From Acetofilamentum sp. (GTDB taxonomy: Bacteria > Bacteroidota > Bacteroidia > Bacteroidales > JAFGXI01), in contig DYOK01000011.1 of NCBI GenBank assembly GCA_020720565.1, positions 1 to 26,176 on the forward strand: a DNA stretch of 26,176 nt, read 5' to 3'. Shown here in pieces: positions 13,494-22,817 of the stretch. The position numbers and the translations under genes were made by a program. The notes under the pieces are model-generated. The model saw only the letters and a list, made by a program, of their open reading frames with translations, made no database searches and was not told where the DNA came from. Position 1 is the stretch's first letter, and every line of letters begins with the position of its first letter.

Positions 13494-14960
13494 ATGGGCA
13501 AGGGAATTACTAGTAGACAAGAAAATTATTCGCAATGGTATAACGAATTAGTAGTTAAAGCCGATTTGGCCGAAAATTCTGCGGTTCGTGGTTCTATGGT
13601 GATAAAACCATATGGTTATGCCATTTGGGAAAAAATGCAAGCACAACTCGATAAAATGTTTAAAGAAACAGGACATCAGAATGCATATTTCCCGTTGTTT
13701 ATTCCCAAATCATTTTTTAGTAAAGAAGCCAGCCATGTAGAGGGTTTTGCAAAAGAATGTGCTGTAGTTACACATTATCGACTTAAAAATGGTGAAAATG
13801 GTATCGAAGTGGACCCCGACGCCAAACTTGAAGAGGAGTTAATTGTGAGACCAACATCGGAAACAATTATTTGGCATACCTATAAAAACTGGATTCAATC
13901 GTATCGCGATTTGCCAATTTTGGTAAACCAATGGGCCAATGTGGTTCGATGGGAAATGCGTACGCGTTTATTTTTAAGAACTGCTGAGTTTTTATGGCAA
14001 GAAGGGCATACTGCGCATGCCACAGCTCAAGAAGCACTCGAAGAAACACAAAAAATGATTAATGTGTATGCCGATTTCGCACGAGATTTTATGGCCTTGC
14101 CTGTAATTATTGGCACCAAAACCGAAAACGAACGATTTGCAGGTGCACTTGAAACTTATACTATCGAAGCATTAATGCAAGATGGAAAAGCATTACAAAG
14201 TGGAACATCGCATTTTTTGGGACAAAATTTCGCAAAAGCTTTCGATGTGAAATTTGCCGATAAAAGTGGTCAATTAGAATATGTATGGGCAAGTTCGTGG
14301 GGCGTTTCTACACGCTTGATGGGTGCTTTAATTATGGCACACTCCGACGATAATGGCTTGGTACTTCCACCTAAATTAGCCCCAATTCAGGTCGTTATTG
14401 TGCCGATTTATAAAAATGATGATGAATTTAATCAAGTAAGCGAAAAAGCGACAAAAATCCAGAAGTTACTTCAAGCCAAAGGCATAAGCGTTAAATTCGA
14501 TAATCGAGATACCCACAAACCTGGGTTTAAATTTGCCGAATACGAACTTAAAGGCGTCCCTTTGCGTATTGCTATCGGGCCACGCGATGTGGATCAAAAT
14601 ACTTGTGAGTTAGCCCGTCGTGATACGCTTACAAAAGAAATAATTTCACAAGATGTGGTTGCAGATCATATCCCCGCATTGCTCGACGAAATTCAAAGTA
14701 ATATTTACAATAAAGCATTAAAACACCGCGATTCGACCAAGCATTTTGTCAATACCTTCGAAGAATTCGAAAAAGCAATAGAACAAGGCGGTTTTGTATA
14801 TGCCCATTGGGATGGAACTATCGAGACTGAAAACAAAATAAAAGAGTTAACCAAAGCGACCATCAGATGTGTCCCTATCGATAACCCTTTAGAAAATGGA
14901 ACATGTATATTAACCGGCAAACCATCTACACAAAGGGTATTGTTTGCAAAAGCTTACTAG
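13494..14960 (+). CDS. proS: prolyl-tRNA synthetase
   Basis: This 488-residue class II synthetase joins proline to tRNA-Pro. Motif 2 is seen in NVVRWEMRTRLFLRTAEFLW followed by QEGHTAHA. Motif 3 is seen in MGALIMAHSDDNGLVLPPKL, and the proline-pocket region includes LIVRPTSETIIW. An anticodon-binding domain (IQVVIVPIY...LRIAIGPRDV) and a C-terminal extension ending in KAY follow. It belongs to the eukaryote/archaeon-like ProRS type, which lacks the large INS editing domain of E. coli ProRS (about 570 residues), so Ala-tRNA-Pro editing would require a separate protein. The next gene starts 4 bases after its stop. Confidence 0.96.
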   Translation: MGKGITSRQENYSQWYNELVVKADLAENSAVRGSMVIKPYGYAIWEKMQAQLDKMFKETGHQNAYFPLFIPKSFFSKEASHVEGFAKECAVVTHYRLKNGENGIEVDPDAKLEEELIVRPTSETIIWHTYKNWIQSYRDLPILVNQWANVVRWEMRTRLFLRTAEFLWQEGHTAHATAQEALEETQKMINVYADFARDFMALPVIIGTKTENERFAGALETYTIEALMQDGKALQSGTSHFLGQNFAKAFDVKFADKSGQLEYVWASSWGVSTRLMGALIMAHSDDNGLVLPPKLAPIQVVIVPIYKNDDEFNQVSEKATKIQKLLQAKGISVKFDNRDTHKPGFKFAEYELKGVPLRIAIGPRDVDQNTCELARRDTLTKEIISQDVVADHIPALLDEIQSNIYNKALKHRDSTKHFVNTFEEFEKAIEQGGFVYAHWDGTIETENKIKELTKATIRCVPIDNPLENGTCILTGKPSTQRVLFAKAY

Positions 14961-14964
14961 AAAT

Positions 14965-15651
14965 ATGGAACATATCAAATCAAACATTATTAAAACGATT
15001 AAAGAAAAATCGATTACCAAACAGGTAGTATATGACCATACTTACGAAGCTTTCAAAATGCTTAAGCAAGAGGTGCAAGGTATTGTTGTCAATATCAACG
15101 AAATACTCGATTCGTGCGACGAGCGTGTTAAATTGAGTTATAGAGATAGAGGCGACTTTGAATTTGAATTAAAAGTTGCTGGCGACATTTTGGTATTTAA
15201 TATGCATACCAACATTTTCGAGTTCGATGCCAATCATACTATTTGGAAATCGAGTTATTTGAAAAAGGATAGCATGGCTTCTTATTGTGGTGTTATTAAC
15301 GTGTATAATTTCTTAGCCGATTCATTTAAATACGACAGACTCGACGATTTGGGTTACCTTATTGCGCGCTTGTTTGTTAATAAGGATCAGTATTTTTTAG
15401 TCGAAGGAAAACATCAAATAGGCTTCTTACACAATACATTTCTCGACTCAAAACTTAGTCAAGAGGAGATTAGAGGCTTTGCGATGGCCGCAATAGAATA
15501 TTCCTTAGAATTCGATTTGTTAGTGCCGCCATACAAACATGTTGAAGAAGTGTCTGTGGCTCAAATGAATGACCACATTAACAAATCTAAAGCAGGTACT
15601 GGCAAACGCATGGGTTTTCAGTTTTATAAAGACAAAAAGGATATTGTCTAA
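14965..15651 (+). CDS. conserved-looking protein of unknown function, coupled to proS
   Basis: This is a 228-residue soluble protein without signal peptide or membrane segment. I do not recognise a named domain. It opens with a helical segment (MEHIKSNIIKTIKEKSITKQ), followed by KMLKQEVQGIVVNINEILDS, a beta-rich stretch (RDRGDFEFELKVAGDILVFN) and later YLIARLFVNKDQYFLVEGKH. It ends in a Lys-rich tail. The ATG at 14965 lies 4 bases after the proS stop; an ATG at 14944 would overlap proS by 17 bp and is less likely. Close coupling suggests co-expression with prolyl-tRNA synthetase, but a link to tRNA charging is only inference from position. Confidence 0.8.
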   Translation: MEHIKSNIIKTIKEKSITKQVVYDHTYEAFKMLKQEVQGIVVNINEILDSCDERVKLSYRDRGDFEFELKVAGDILVFNMHTNIFEFDANHTIWKSSYLKKDSMASYCGVINVYNFLADSFKYDRLDDLGYLIARLFVNKDQYFLVEGKHQIGFLHNTFLDSKLSQEEIRGFAMAAIEYSLEFDLLVPPYKHVEEVSVAQMNDHINKSKAGTGKRMGFQFYKDKKDIV

Positions 15652-15780
15652 AATTTGAGGTATAAGTAAGCTCTTCGACCTATTTTTTGGTTTCGTAAAC
15701 GACAACTTATCACGCTTCTAGCATAATAAAATACGATATTAAACTTTTCAAAATACTTACTTGAGATTTTATTTTGTACG

Positions 15781-15827
15781 ATCTCTTCAGAATTTATGAT
15801 TTGATAAATTTTGAAGAGATTTATTTT
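15781..15827. terminator. strong bidirectional terminator hairpin
   Basis: A 17-bp stem (15781-15797 with 15804-15820) with one G-T pair and a six-base loop is followed by TTATTTT on the plus side. It separates the proS pair (plus) from rimO (minus), which converge here. Confidence 0.75.
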
Positions 15828-15873
15828 AGCATGATGTTGAAACCATCAATAAAAATCTAATAAAAGATTTCGA

Positions 15874-17178
15874 TTACAGTAACTCAATTACTTGACCGAT
15901 TAAATCAAAATCGTCGTAATCGCTTATTTCGACTGAATAGAAATGGCCAATTTTTAGTTTTTTATTTTTTTCGATGATTACCTCGTTATCAACCTCGGGA
16001 GAATCGAATTCTGTTCGTCCGTAATAAAACTCTGAATCTTCTCTATCGATAATGGTTTTGAAAGTTTGCCCAACTTTAGAAAGGTTGATTTTACGTGATA
16101 TTTCTTGCTGTAGGGTCATTAGTTTTTCGAATCGAGCTTTCTTTATCTTATCGGGAACGTTGTCGGTGTATTCTATAGCAGCAAAAGTATTTTCTTCGTT
16201 GGAGTAGGTAAACCCACCCAATCTGTCGAATTGAGTCAATTTCACAAATTGCATCAGCTCGTCAAAATCATCGTTCGATTCGTCGGGGTGCCCAATGAGC
16301 ATGGTGGTTCTTAAAGCTACATCGGGTATGTTTTTTCGGATGGTATCAATTAATTCGATTGTGTTTTGCTTCGAAATTCTTCTTCGCATTTTCTTTAACT
16401 GTGCATCGCTAACATGCTGTAAGGCAAGGTCGATATAGCGACACAGCTTAGGATTGGTTTTCATGACTTCGAGTACTTCGAATGGAAAATTGGCAGGGTA
16501 GAGGTAATGCATTCGGATCCATTCAATTCCTTCAATTTCGGAAATTCGTCGAATCAACTCAGCCAACTGATGGGTTTTGTCAATATCGATACCGTAATAC
16601 GATAAATCTTGAGCAATTAAAATAATCTCTTTTGTACCTTGCTTTGCTAAATACTTGCACTCTGCAACAATACTTTCTAACGGACGGGACCGATGGGCAC
16701 CTTTAATTAACGGAATGGCACAAAATGAACATGTTCTATCGCATCCGTCCGATATTTTGACGTAGGCATAATGCTTTGGTGTGGTTAGTACTCTGCGATT
16801 TAACTCGCTTTTAACAGGTGCAATTTGTAAATCGCTGTATATTTTATCTAGTTCGTATGTGCCATAGTAATTTTTAATTTCAGGGATCTCTTTTTCAAGT
16901 TCTGCCTTATATCGTTCCGAAAGGCATCCAAAAACTCTCACATCTTTTACTAAACCTTCTTTTTGGGCTTCGATCAGTTCCAAAATGGTATCAATGGATT
17001 CTTGTTTGGCATCGTGAATAAACCCGCAGGTGTTTACCAAAACCAAATCGGACTGGGCATAAGAATCGTCATGATTAATTTGATACCCATTCTTTTTTAA
17101 CTGATAAAGTATTTGCTCGGAGTCAACCAAATTTTTTGAACATCCTAATGTGATTACGGTGGCTTTTTTTTGTAACAT
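15874..17178 (-). CDS. rimO: ribosomal protein uS12 methylthiotransferase
   Basis: This 434-residue radical-SAM enzyme adds a methylthio group to the conserved aspartate of ribosomal protein uS12. The N-terminal UPF0004 domain binds one Fe-S cluster through C13 (TLGCSKNLVDSEQ), C51 (VNTCGF) and C85 (FGCLSER). The radical-SAM cluster uses C146, C150 and C153 (DGCDRTCSFCAIP). The C-terminal TRAM domain spans roughly residues 365-434. GCSKNLVDSE and the RSRP box (SFCAIPLIKGAHRSRPLESI) mark it as RimO rather than MiaB. The ATG at 17178 puts the first cysteine motif at the usual distance; the ATG at 17214 would add 12 atypical residues. It is single on its strand. Confidence 0.94.
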   Translation of the reverse strand: MLQKKATVITLGCSKNLVDSEQILYQLKKNGYQINHDDSYAQSDLVLVNTCGFIHDAKQESIDTILELIEAQKEGLVKDVRVFGCLSERYKAELEKEIPEIKNYYGTYELDKIYSDLQIAPVKSELNRRVLTTPKHYAYVKISDGCDRTCSFCAIPLIKGAHRSRPLESIVAECKYLAKQGTKEIILIAQDLSYYGIDIDKTHQLAELIRRISEIEGIEWIRMHYLYPANFPFEVLEVMKTNPKLCRYIDLALQHVSDAQLKKMRRRISKQNTIELIDTIRKNIPDVALRTTMLIGHPDESNDDFDELMQFVKLTQFDRLGGFTYSNEENTFAAIEYTDNVPDKIKKARFEKLMTLQQEISRKINLSKVGQTFKTIIDREDSEFYYGRTEFDSPEVDNEVIIEKNKKLKIGHFYSVEISDYDDFDLIGQVIELL

Positions 17179-17211
17179 AAATGGAATTCTAAATGATTCT
17201 TTTTTCAGTTG

Positions 17212-17219
17212 CAAATATA
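17212..17219 (-). promoter_or_regulatory. -7 element of rimO
   Basis: The minus strand reads TATATTTG, a match to TAnnTTTG, about 34 bases before the rimO start at 17178. No clear -33 element accompanies it. Confidence 0.4.
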
Positions 17220-17257
17220 GGATAATTGCAGGCTAGTAAAAATTCTTTTAAGTTTGG

Positions 17258-17288
17258 TTGATATACTGATTTTTGTTTGGTAATTTTG
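17258..17288 (+). promoter_or_regulatory. Bacteroidota-type promoter of the OmpA-family gene
   Basis: TTG at 17258-17260 (within TTTGGTTG) and TAATTTTG at 17281-17288 are 20 bp apart. A leader of about 150 bases would precede the start at 17444. Confidence 0.65.
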
Positions 17289-17443
17289 ACCCCCGTCGGT
17301 TTAAATCTTGGGATAGTTTAAGGATGTAGCTTGAGTATTGCCACATTAACTGCAACGAAAAGTAATTTGATTCAATTAAATTTCAAAAAAAAAACTTTGT
17401 TACTCCAAATAACCAATACAAACATAGCCAAGCTCTTTTTATA

Positions 17444-19369
17444 ATGAAAAAAACTTCTGTTCAAATCAAACTTCTGAATTTGTTTTTTCTCGTGTTTTTT
17501 TCAAGCACTTTGTTTGCACAGTCTTTTAAACAATGGAGCAAATTGGGCGACAAAGCTTTCGAAAAAGGGGATTATCTTTCTGCTCAGGATTACTACAAAA
17601 AAGCACTCGAAATTAATCCTATCGATAAAATATCATACCAATTGGCTCTGACCTATTACCAGTCTAGAGACTTTCAAAATTCGATGATTTTGTTCAAACA
17701 AATTTCCGAAACTCAAGCAGATATTTACCCCTTAAGCGAGTTTTATTTGGCAATGAGTTATAAATCGCTCGGTAAGTATCAACACGCTTTGCAAATTTTT
17801 CATAAATATTACGAAAAAAACAGAAAAAACAGAGACTATTATACTTTAAAAACCAAACAAGAAATAATTTCGACCGAGCAGAGTTTTAATATGAGCCTCG
17901 AATCGGATACTTCGCTTCTGGTTACCCTACTAGATACACTTTCTAAGCCAGAGCATTCGGAATTACAGTGGACAAGCTTCGATAAAAACAGCTCATTTTT
18001 AATAGCCAAACGGCCAATTAATGAGTTCGATAGCATATACACTTCGCGCCTATTTATGATAACCGATTCAATTAGATTATGCGATAGTACTTTAAATATT
18101 CCTTATTGGGAGCTTGGTGGCGTATCGTATGCAAACAATCTTAAAACTTTGTTTTTTTCGGCTTGCCATTATGTCGATAACAAACGAATTTGTGCAATTT
18201 ATTCGAGTAAAAACGACAACAAATGGAGTAAACCAGTTCGTTTAGACGAAACAGTTAATTTCCCAAATTCCGACAATATTCACCCTTTCTTTTTTACAAT
18301 TAAGCAACATTCTTTTTTGCTTTTTGCATCCAATGTTGCAGGTGGAGAAGGTGGATTCGATTTGTATTTTTCTGAATATGAGAATGGACAATTTAAAAAT
18401 GCAAAAAGTTTAGGACGTAAAATTAATTCGATCGACAACGAAATTTGTCCATCGTACGATACTTTACGCAAGAAAATGTATTTTTCGTCTCAATGGTTCG
18501 ATAACTTTGGAGGTTTCGACATTTTCGCTGCTAAGGGTGAATTTCCTCAAATCGATGAGCCAGAAAATCTAAAAAGTCCTGTTAATTCAAGTTACGACGA
18601 CTTATATTACTCTTGGGATTATCAAAACGAACGAGCTGTTTTTTCGAGTAATCGACTAAATCCTCAAACTGCCCGCACGTCAACTTGTTGCAACGATTTG
18701 TTTACCTTTAAGTTGCCTCAGATTGCTAGAGATACAATCATCGATACCACATTAAATGTGAAGCGAATAGAACAAATGCAAGCACTTATCCCAGTCGATT
18801 TGTACTTTGATAACGACCAACCCAACCCAAAATGTTTGGATACAACCACAACTTTGAGTTACGAAGAAACTTACAACACATATTTTAAGCAACTTGAGTT
18901 ATACGAGAATGAATTTTCGAAAGGACTAAAAAAAGAAGCTAAAGCCAATGCCATTGAAATGATCGATAATTTCTTCTTTAAAAAAGTGGAAGCCGAATTT
19001 GATAAGTTAAAGCAATTTAATACATTGCTTGCAAAATTGCTCGAAGAAGGCTATCGTATCGAAATTGTTGTTAAGGGTTTTGCTAGTCCGCTCAATAGCC
19101 AAGTATATAACACCAATTTATCGAAAAGGAGGGTCGTTTCTATTATTAACTATTACCGAGAATTAGATGATGGGTTTTTTGCGCAATTTATGAACAACTC
19201 AAATGCTGCTCCACTATTAAGCATAAAACAAGAGTCGTATGGCGAAGATAAAGCATCGGTTAAGGTGTCCGACGATGTTTTGGATGTAAAAAATTCGGTT
19301 TTTAGTCCTTGGGCTGCCGAAGAACGTAGGGTTCAAATTGTCGCTTTCAAACTTGAAAAAAATAAATGA
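17444..19369 (+). CDS. TPR / beta-propeller / OmpA-family envelope protein
   Basis: This 641-residue protein has a signal peptide (residues 1-26, ending LFAQ) and no lipobox. TPR-like helical repeats cover about residues 28-145 (KLGDKAFEKGDYLSAQDYYK, YLAMSYKSLGKYQHALQIFH). A PD40/WD40-like propeller covers about 170-430, with blades such as LLFASNVAGGEGGFDLYFSE and MYFSSQWFDNFGGFDIFAAK. The C-terminal OmpA-like domain starts at VDLYFDNDQPNPK and ends with VVKGFASPLNSQVYNTNLSK and RRVVSIINYY (to 571), split by a helical insertion of about 70 residues. This layout is shared by many Bacteroidota envelope proteins, including relatives of the T9SS component PorE, and suggests anchoring to peptidoglycan in the periplasm. 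A T9SS role is possible but not shown. Confidence 0.85.
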   Translation: MKKTSVQIKLLNLFFLVFFSSTLFAQSFKQWSKLGDKAFEKGDYLSAQDYYKKALEINPIDKISYQLALTYYQSRDFQNSMILFKQISETQADIYPLSEFYLAMSYKSLGKYQHALQIFHKYYEKNRKNRDYYTLKTKQEIISTEQSFNMSLESDTSLLVTLLDTLSKPEHSELQWTSFDKNSSFLIAKRPINEFDSIYTSRLFMITDSIRLCDSTLNIPYWELGGVSYANNLKTLFFSACHYVDNKRICAIYSSKNDNKWSKPVRLDETVNFPNSDNIHPFFFTIKQHSFLLFASNVAGGEGGFDLYFSEYENGQFKNAKSLGRKINSIDNEICPSYDTLRKKMYFSSQWFDNFGGFDIFAAKGEFPQIDEPENLKSPVNSSYDDLYYSWDYQNERAVFSSNRLNPQTARTSTCCNDLFTFKLPQIARDTIIDTTLNVKRIEQMQALIPVDLYFDNDQPNPKCLDTTTTLSYEETYNTYFKQLELYENEFSKGLKKEAKANAIEMIDNFFFKKVEAEFDKLKQFNTLLAKLLEEGYRIEIVVKGFASPLNSQVYNTNLSKRRVVSIINYYRELDDGFFAQFMNNSNAAPLLSIKQESYGEDKASVKVSDDVLDVKNSVFSPWAAEERRVQIVAFKLEKNK

Positions 19370-19518
19370 AACATCCATGCCAAGTAAATTTTGATACACT
19401 TGATTATAATAGTAGTGAATAAACTCAACAACTCAACAAATAAACAATCATCACTTTCAACCTTTAATCTACCTGTGGAAGACAGGCTTGTAACATTCAA
19501 CGAATAAACGAATAAAAA

Positions 19519-20415
19519 ATGAGTTCTACTAGGATTTCTTCGCGATTGTTTTTAACCATATTATTGAATGTGGCAATTTCTTTATCGCAAATAATCGGAT
19601 ATTTTTTTTCTGGAAGTTTGTCGTTGTTAAGTGACGCACTGCATAATTTTTCTGATGTGGTTTCGCTGGTGGTTAGTTGGATAGCTGCAAAAATTGCACT
19701 CAAAAAGAACAATCTTAAAGCCACATTTGGATATCAACGTTCCGAGGTTCTTGCCGCATTTGTCAATACGGGTACCTTGCTTCTGGTTGCACTTTTTCTA
19801 ATTAAAGAATCAGTAGAACGATTTGTTTCACAATCCCATCCGGTCATGAATGTGAAATGGATTATTATAGGAGCAATGGTCGGGATTCTGGGGAATTTCT
19901 TAAGCGTATTGCTTCTGCATGAACATTCGCACGATAATATCAATGTAAAATCGTCGTATTTACATTTACTCAGCGATTTATTTTCATCAATTGCTGTTTT
20001 AGCAAGCGGCTTGTTGATGTACTTTTTTGATGTAATGTGGGTCGATTCATTATTAAGTTTGATGATTGCCGCCTATTTGTTGGTTATAAGCTATAAATTG
20101 TTTCAGAAAACCTTTAATATTTTAATGCAGTTTTCACCAATTACCATTTCGCCCGATGACATCGTGGCAATTTATGCACCTTATCCAGAAATTGAAAATA
20201 TCCATCATTTGCATATTTGGGAGATGACCAATGGTCGAGCGATGCTCATGGCACATGTCGATTTTCGACAAAATGTGGACTTAAAGACAGCCAATGCTCT
20301 AATGCAAAAACTAGAACAACAGTTTAAAGATAAGTACAACATTTTTGAGGTCAATTTACAAGCCGAATTCGACGTAAACGACGATAAATCGCTTATCGTT
20401 ATGGGAAAAACATAG
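19519..20415 (+). CDS. CDF-family zinc/divalent cation exporter
   Basis: This 298-residue inner-membrane transporter has six predicted helices in residues 1-205 and a cytoplasmic C-terminal domain (about 206-298). It exports Zn2+ (possibly Co2+ or Cd2+) in exchange for protons. The transport site is HxxxD in helix 2 (H42, D46 in LSDALHNFSDV) and HxxxD in helix 5 (H148, D152 in YLHLLSDLFSS), the arrangement of zinc-selective CzcD/ZitB-like members. A short His-rich loop (LLHEHSHDN) precedes helix 5 instead of the usual longer one. The ATG at 19519 gives a normal N-terminus. The 149-bp gap before it is AT-rich and repetitive (ACTCAACA twice near 19425) with no clear promoter. Confidence 0.93.
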   Translation: MSSTRISSRLFLTILLNVAISLSQIIGYFFSGSLSLLSDALHNFSDVVSLVVSWIAAKIALKKNNLKATFGYQRSEVLAAFVNTGTLLLVALFLIKESVERFVSQSHPVMNVKWIIIGAMVGILGNFLSVLLLHEHSHDNINVKSSYLHLLSDLFSSIAVLASGLLMYFFDVMWVDSLLSLMIAAYLLVISYKLFQKTFNILMQFSPITISPDDIVAIYAPYPEIENIHHLHIWEMTNGRAMLMAHVDFRQNVDLKTANALMQKLEQQFKDKYNIFEVNLQAEFDVNDDKSLIVMGKT

Positions 20416-20494
20416 AGGGAAGTATTGAAAATAAAATGTAATAGTGAACAGAATATCGGGATAGGATTTGAAAATTAAGAATTAAAAATTATGA

Positions 20495-20517
20495 ATTCAA
20501 AATTCAAAATTCAAAAT
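20495..20517. repeat. 7-bp tandem repeat
   Basis: ATTCAAA is repeated three times, followed by AT, in the AT-rich gap (20416-20553) between the convergent CDF and glycosyltransferase genes. No terminator hairpin was recognised in the gap. Confidence 0.6.
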
Positions 20518-20553
20518 ATCCAATATATTAATCATTATAGAACCAGCGACTTT

Positions 20554-22452
20554 CTACTGTCCTAATTTTTTCAAGCCTTTAAAAACCAATAGCAAGTCTT
20601 TTTCGATGCTATAGTTTTTGGCATAATCTAAGGCCTGTTCGACATGAATCAGACTGTTCTTAAATAAGGGTAAATTCACATGTTTGACCGATTGATTGTC
20701 GAAGCCCACCATGGTTTTATGACCCATCATAACCGCAAATAAATTTTTAAACAAATTAATTGGATTTTGATTTATAAACACTAAAATTGGATAGGATAGT
20801 AGAAGAAGAATGCTTGCCGTCAAATCGAACAAACGTTTATTTCGTATGTTTTCTTCTGTTGTTATCAGATTCAAATTAATTTGATATAAATCACCGTTCG
20901 TGTTAGCCGAATGGCTACCAACAACCGTAACGCTATCGGGCGAAGCAATTTTAAAATCGCAATTTAGATGATTCAAATCGAGCATCAGACTTATTATGTC
21001 GCTCGACTCAATGTTTTTAGCACAAAAAATAACTTCATCAATTTTCTGGATTCGAATTAATTCTGCAATTCGAGCTGAATTGTTTTTTGAAAAAATGGAA
21101 TTTAGACCGTTTGCTGTTTGATAAACCTCAACCACTGGTGAAGCCACAGCATGCTTTAATATATGATGTACTCTTTCGGTTTCTGTTAATTCGCCAACAA
21201 TCAAAAAACGAGTTAGTGCTTGGGATCGAAAAGAAAATGGAACACTAGATATGCTGTGAAATATTTTTCGATATAAAGGCAATGCGATAAATGCCCAACT
21301 TATAGAACTTAAAATTAGCATTCTGGAAAAGCGAACCGTTTCGTCGAGTAGTGCGTAACTTGCCAAAGCAATAAGCGAAGCTATACCAATACCTCTAATT
21401 AATTTGCCCATTTTTACGGGCTGATCATATCCTCCCGAAATATATATTGAACCCACAAAGATGGCCGAAATGATAGGAAAGATATAGTGAGCCGACTGAG
21501 GATAGTATCCATGAAAAAAATGTAAATGCTCCCACGAAAACAAGGCCAGTTCGAGACCTAAAATCAGCGTAATAAAATCGAGAACTTGAATGAAAGCAAC
21601 ATGAAAAATGCGTTTAATTAATGCAATTAATGCCCGTAGATATACTGCAAACCGGATTAAAATAATGAAATATTTGGCAGACTGTCCAAAGTGCTTTTCC
21701 GCAAAAATAATCATGGCATTATAAAATGTTTTGACATAATTTAACGAGCCTTTTTTTGTACTTTCGCCCTTATAGTGGATAATGGTAGTGTCGGGGAAAT
21801 AATAATTTTTGTACCCTCCTTGAATTATTCTGTACGACAAGTCGATGTCTTCGCCATACATAAAAAAAGTTTCGTCGAGTAATCCAACTTTGTCAAGTGC
21901 TGTTTTTCGCATCAACATAAATGCTCCCGATAAAATCTCGACCTCGTGTGTTTGATTTTTGTCTAAAAAACTTAAGTGGTATTGGCCGAAGCGTTTTGAA
22001 TTTGGGAATAGCTTCGACAAGCCAAATATCTTATAAAATGCCACTGTTGGAGTAGGTAAAGCCCGTTTACTTTCGGGTAAAAAGTGTCCATTACCATCGA
22101 TCATTTTCACACCTAAACCGCCACATTCTGTCTGTTGGTCCATAAATGCAATGGTTTTGATAAATGTGTCTTCTTCTACAATGGTATCGGGGTTTAAAAG
22201 TAGAATATATTCGCCCTTTGCTAGTCGCATGGCTTGATTGTTGGCTCTAGAAAAACCTACATTTTCTTTATTTTCGATTAAAATAAATTCTGGGAATTTG
22301 TTTTTTACCATCTCACACGAACTGTCAGCCGATTGGTTGTCTACAATAAAAACTTCGGCATCAATAGTGTTAACAGCTCTTCGTACAGAGTTTAAGCACT
22401 GCTCCAAGAAATCTTTAACGTTGTAGTTGACTATTACTATTGTAAGCTTCAT
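20554..22452 (-). CDS. GT2 glycosyltransferase fused to a truncated sugar-phosphotransferase-like region
   Basis: This is a 632-residue protein. Residues 1 to about 255 form a family 2 glycosyltransferase of the rhamnosyltransferase (WbbL-like) type: TIVIVNYNVKDFLEQCL, FIVDNQSADSS, ENVGFSRANNQAM, LLLNPDT (metal site, about 85-90) and GEDIDLSYR (200-208). Residues about 260-400 hold several membrane helices. Residues about 410-535 resemble the nucleotide-binding (CoA-binding-like) domain found in polyprenyl glycosylphosphotransferases (ALTRFLIVGELTETERVHHI). NKRLFDLTASILLLLSYPIL (538-557) matches the start of a sugar-transferase domain, but the catalytic GPVFF-x-Q-x-R and KFRTM motifs that should follow are absent. 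It probably acts in surface polysaccharide or lipopolysaccharide assembly, transferring sugar via the GT2 part; the C-terminal half may be structural. Confidence 0.87.
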   Translation of the reverse strand: MKLTIVIVNYNVKDFLEQCLNSVRRAVNTIDAEVFIVDNQSADSSCEMVKNKFPEFILIENKENVGFSRANNQAMRLAKGEYILLLNPDTIVEEDTFIKTIAFMDQQTECGGLGVKMIDGNGHFLPESKRALPTPTVAFYKIFGLSKLFPNSKRFGQYHLSFLDKNQTHEVEILSGAFMLMRKTALDKVGLLDETFFMYGEDIDLSYRIIQGGYKNYYFPDTTIIHYKGESTKKGSLNYVKTFYNAMIIFAEKHFGQSAKYFIILIRFAVYLRALIALIKRIFHVAFIQVLDFITLILGLELALFSWEHLHFFHGYYPQSAHYIFPIISAIFVGSIYISGGYDQPVKMGKLIRGIGIASLIALASYALLDETVRFSRMLILSSISWAFIALPLYRKIFHSISSVPFSFRSQALTRFLIVGELTETERVHHILKHAVASPVVEVYQTANGLNSIFSKNNSARIAELIRIQKIDEVIFCAKNIESSDIISLMLDLNHLNCDFKIASPDSVTVVGSHSANTNGDLYQINLNLITTEENIRNKRLFDLTASILLLLSYPILVFINQNPINLFKNLFAVMMGHKTMVGFDNQSVKHVNLPLFKNSLIHVEQALDYAKNYSIEKDLLLVFKGLKKLGQ

Positions 22453-22488
22453 GCTTATGGTTTAATCGATATAAAGATGGTAAAACTG

Positions 22489-22496
22489 CAAATGTA
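22489..22496 (-). promoter_or_regulatory. -7 element of the glycosyltransferase gene
   Basis: The minus strand reads TACATTTG, matching TAnnTTTG, 37 bases before the start codon at 22452. A possible -33 TTG is too far upstream, so support is partial. Confidence 0.4.
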
Positions 22497-22711
22497 ATAA
22501 TATTTTTACCAGTCTACCGAATGGCAATAAGATAAATTTATTAGACTTTACGTAGTACTTAGAAATCATGCTTTGGTGGCTATGTGATGAAAGGTAAATT
22601 TTTTTAGATGGTTTTCAACTTATGCCATATGAATTATCAATTTACCCTCCCCCTCGGGAACACGCGACGAGATATACACTTGTTATTGAGAATAAAACCA
22701 CAACTGTCAGC

Positions 22712-22817
22712 TGTCAGTTCGAGTAGCTTTCGCTAGAAAGCGTATCGAGAACGCGATATCTTTAGCGTAGCACATTCATGTCTCGATATATTCCCTTCAG
22801 GAACCCTCGACATGACA
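22712..22817. repeat. inverted-repeat element with nested hairpin
   Basis: TGTCAGTTCGAG (22712-22723) is mirrored by CTCGACATGACA (22806-22817) at 10 of 12 positions. Inside is a perfect GCTTTC/GAAAGC hairpin (22726-22731 with 22736-22741). It has the look of the dispersed TGTCA-TTCGAG elements common in Bacteroidota genomes. Genome-wide copies cannot be checked here. Confidence 0.55.
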
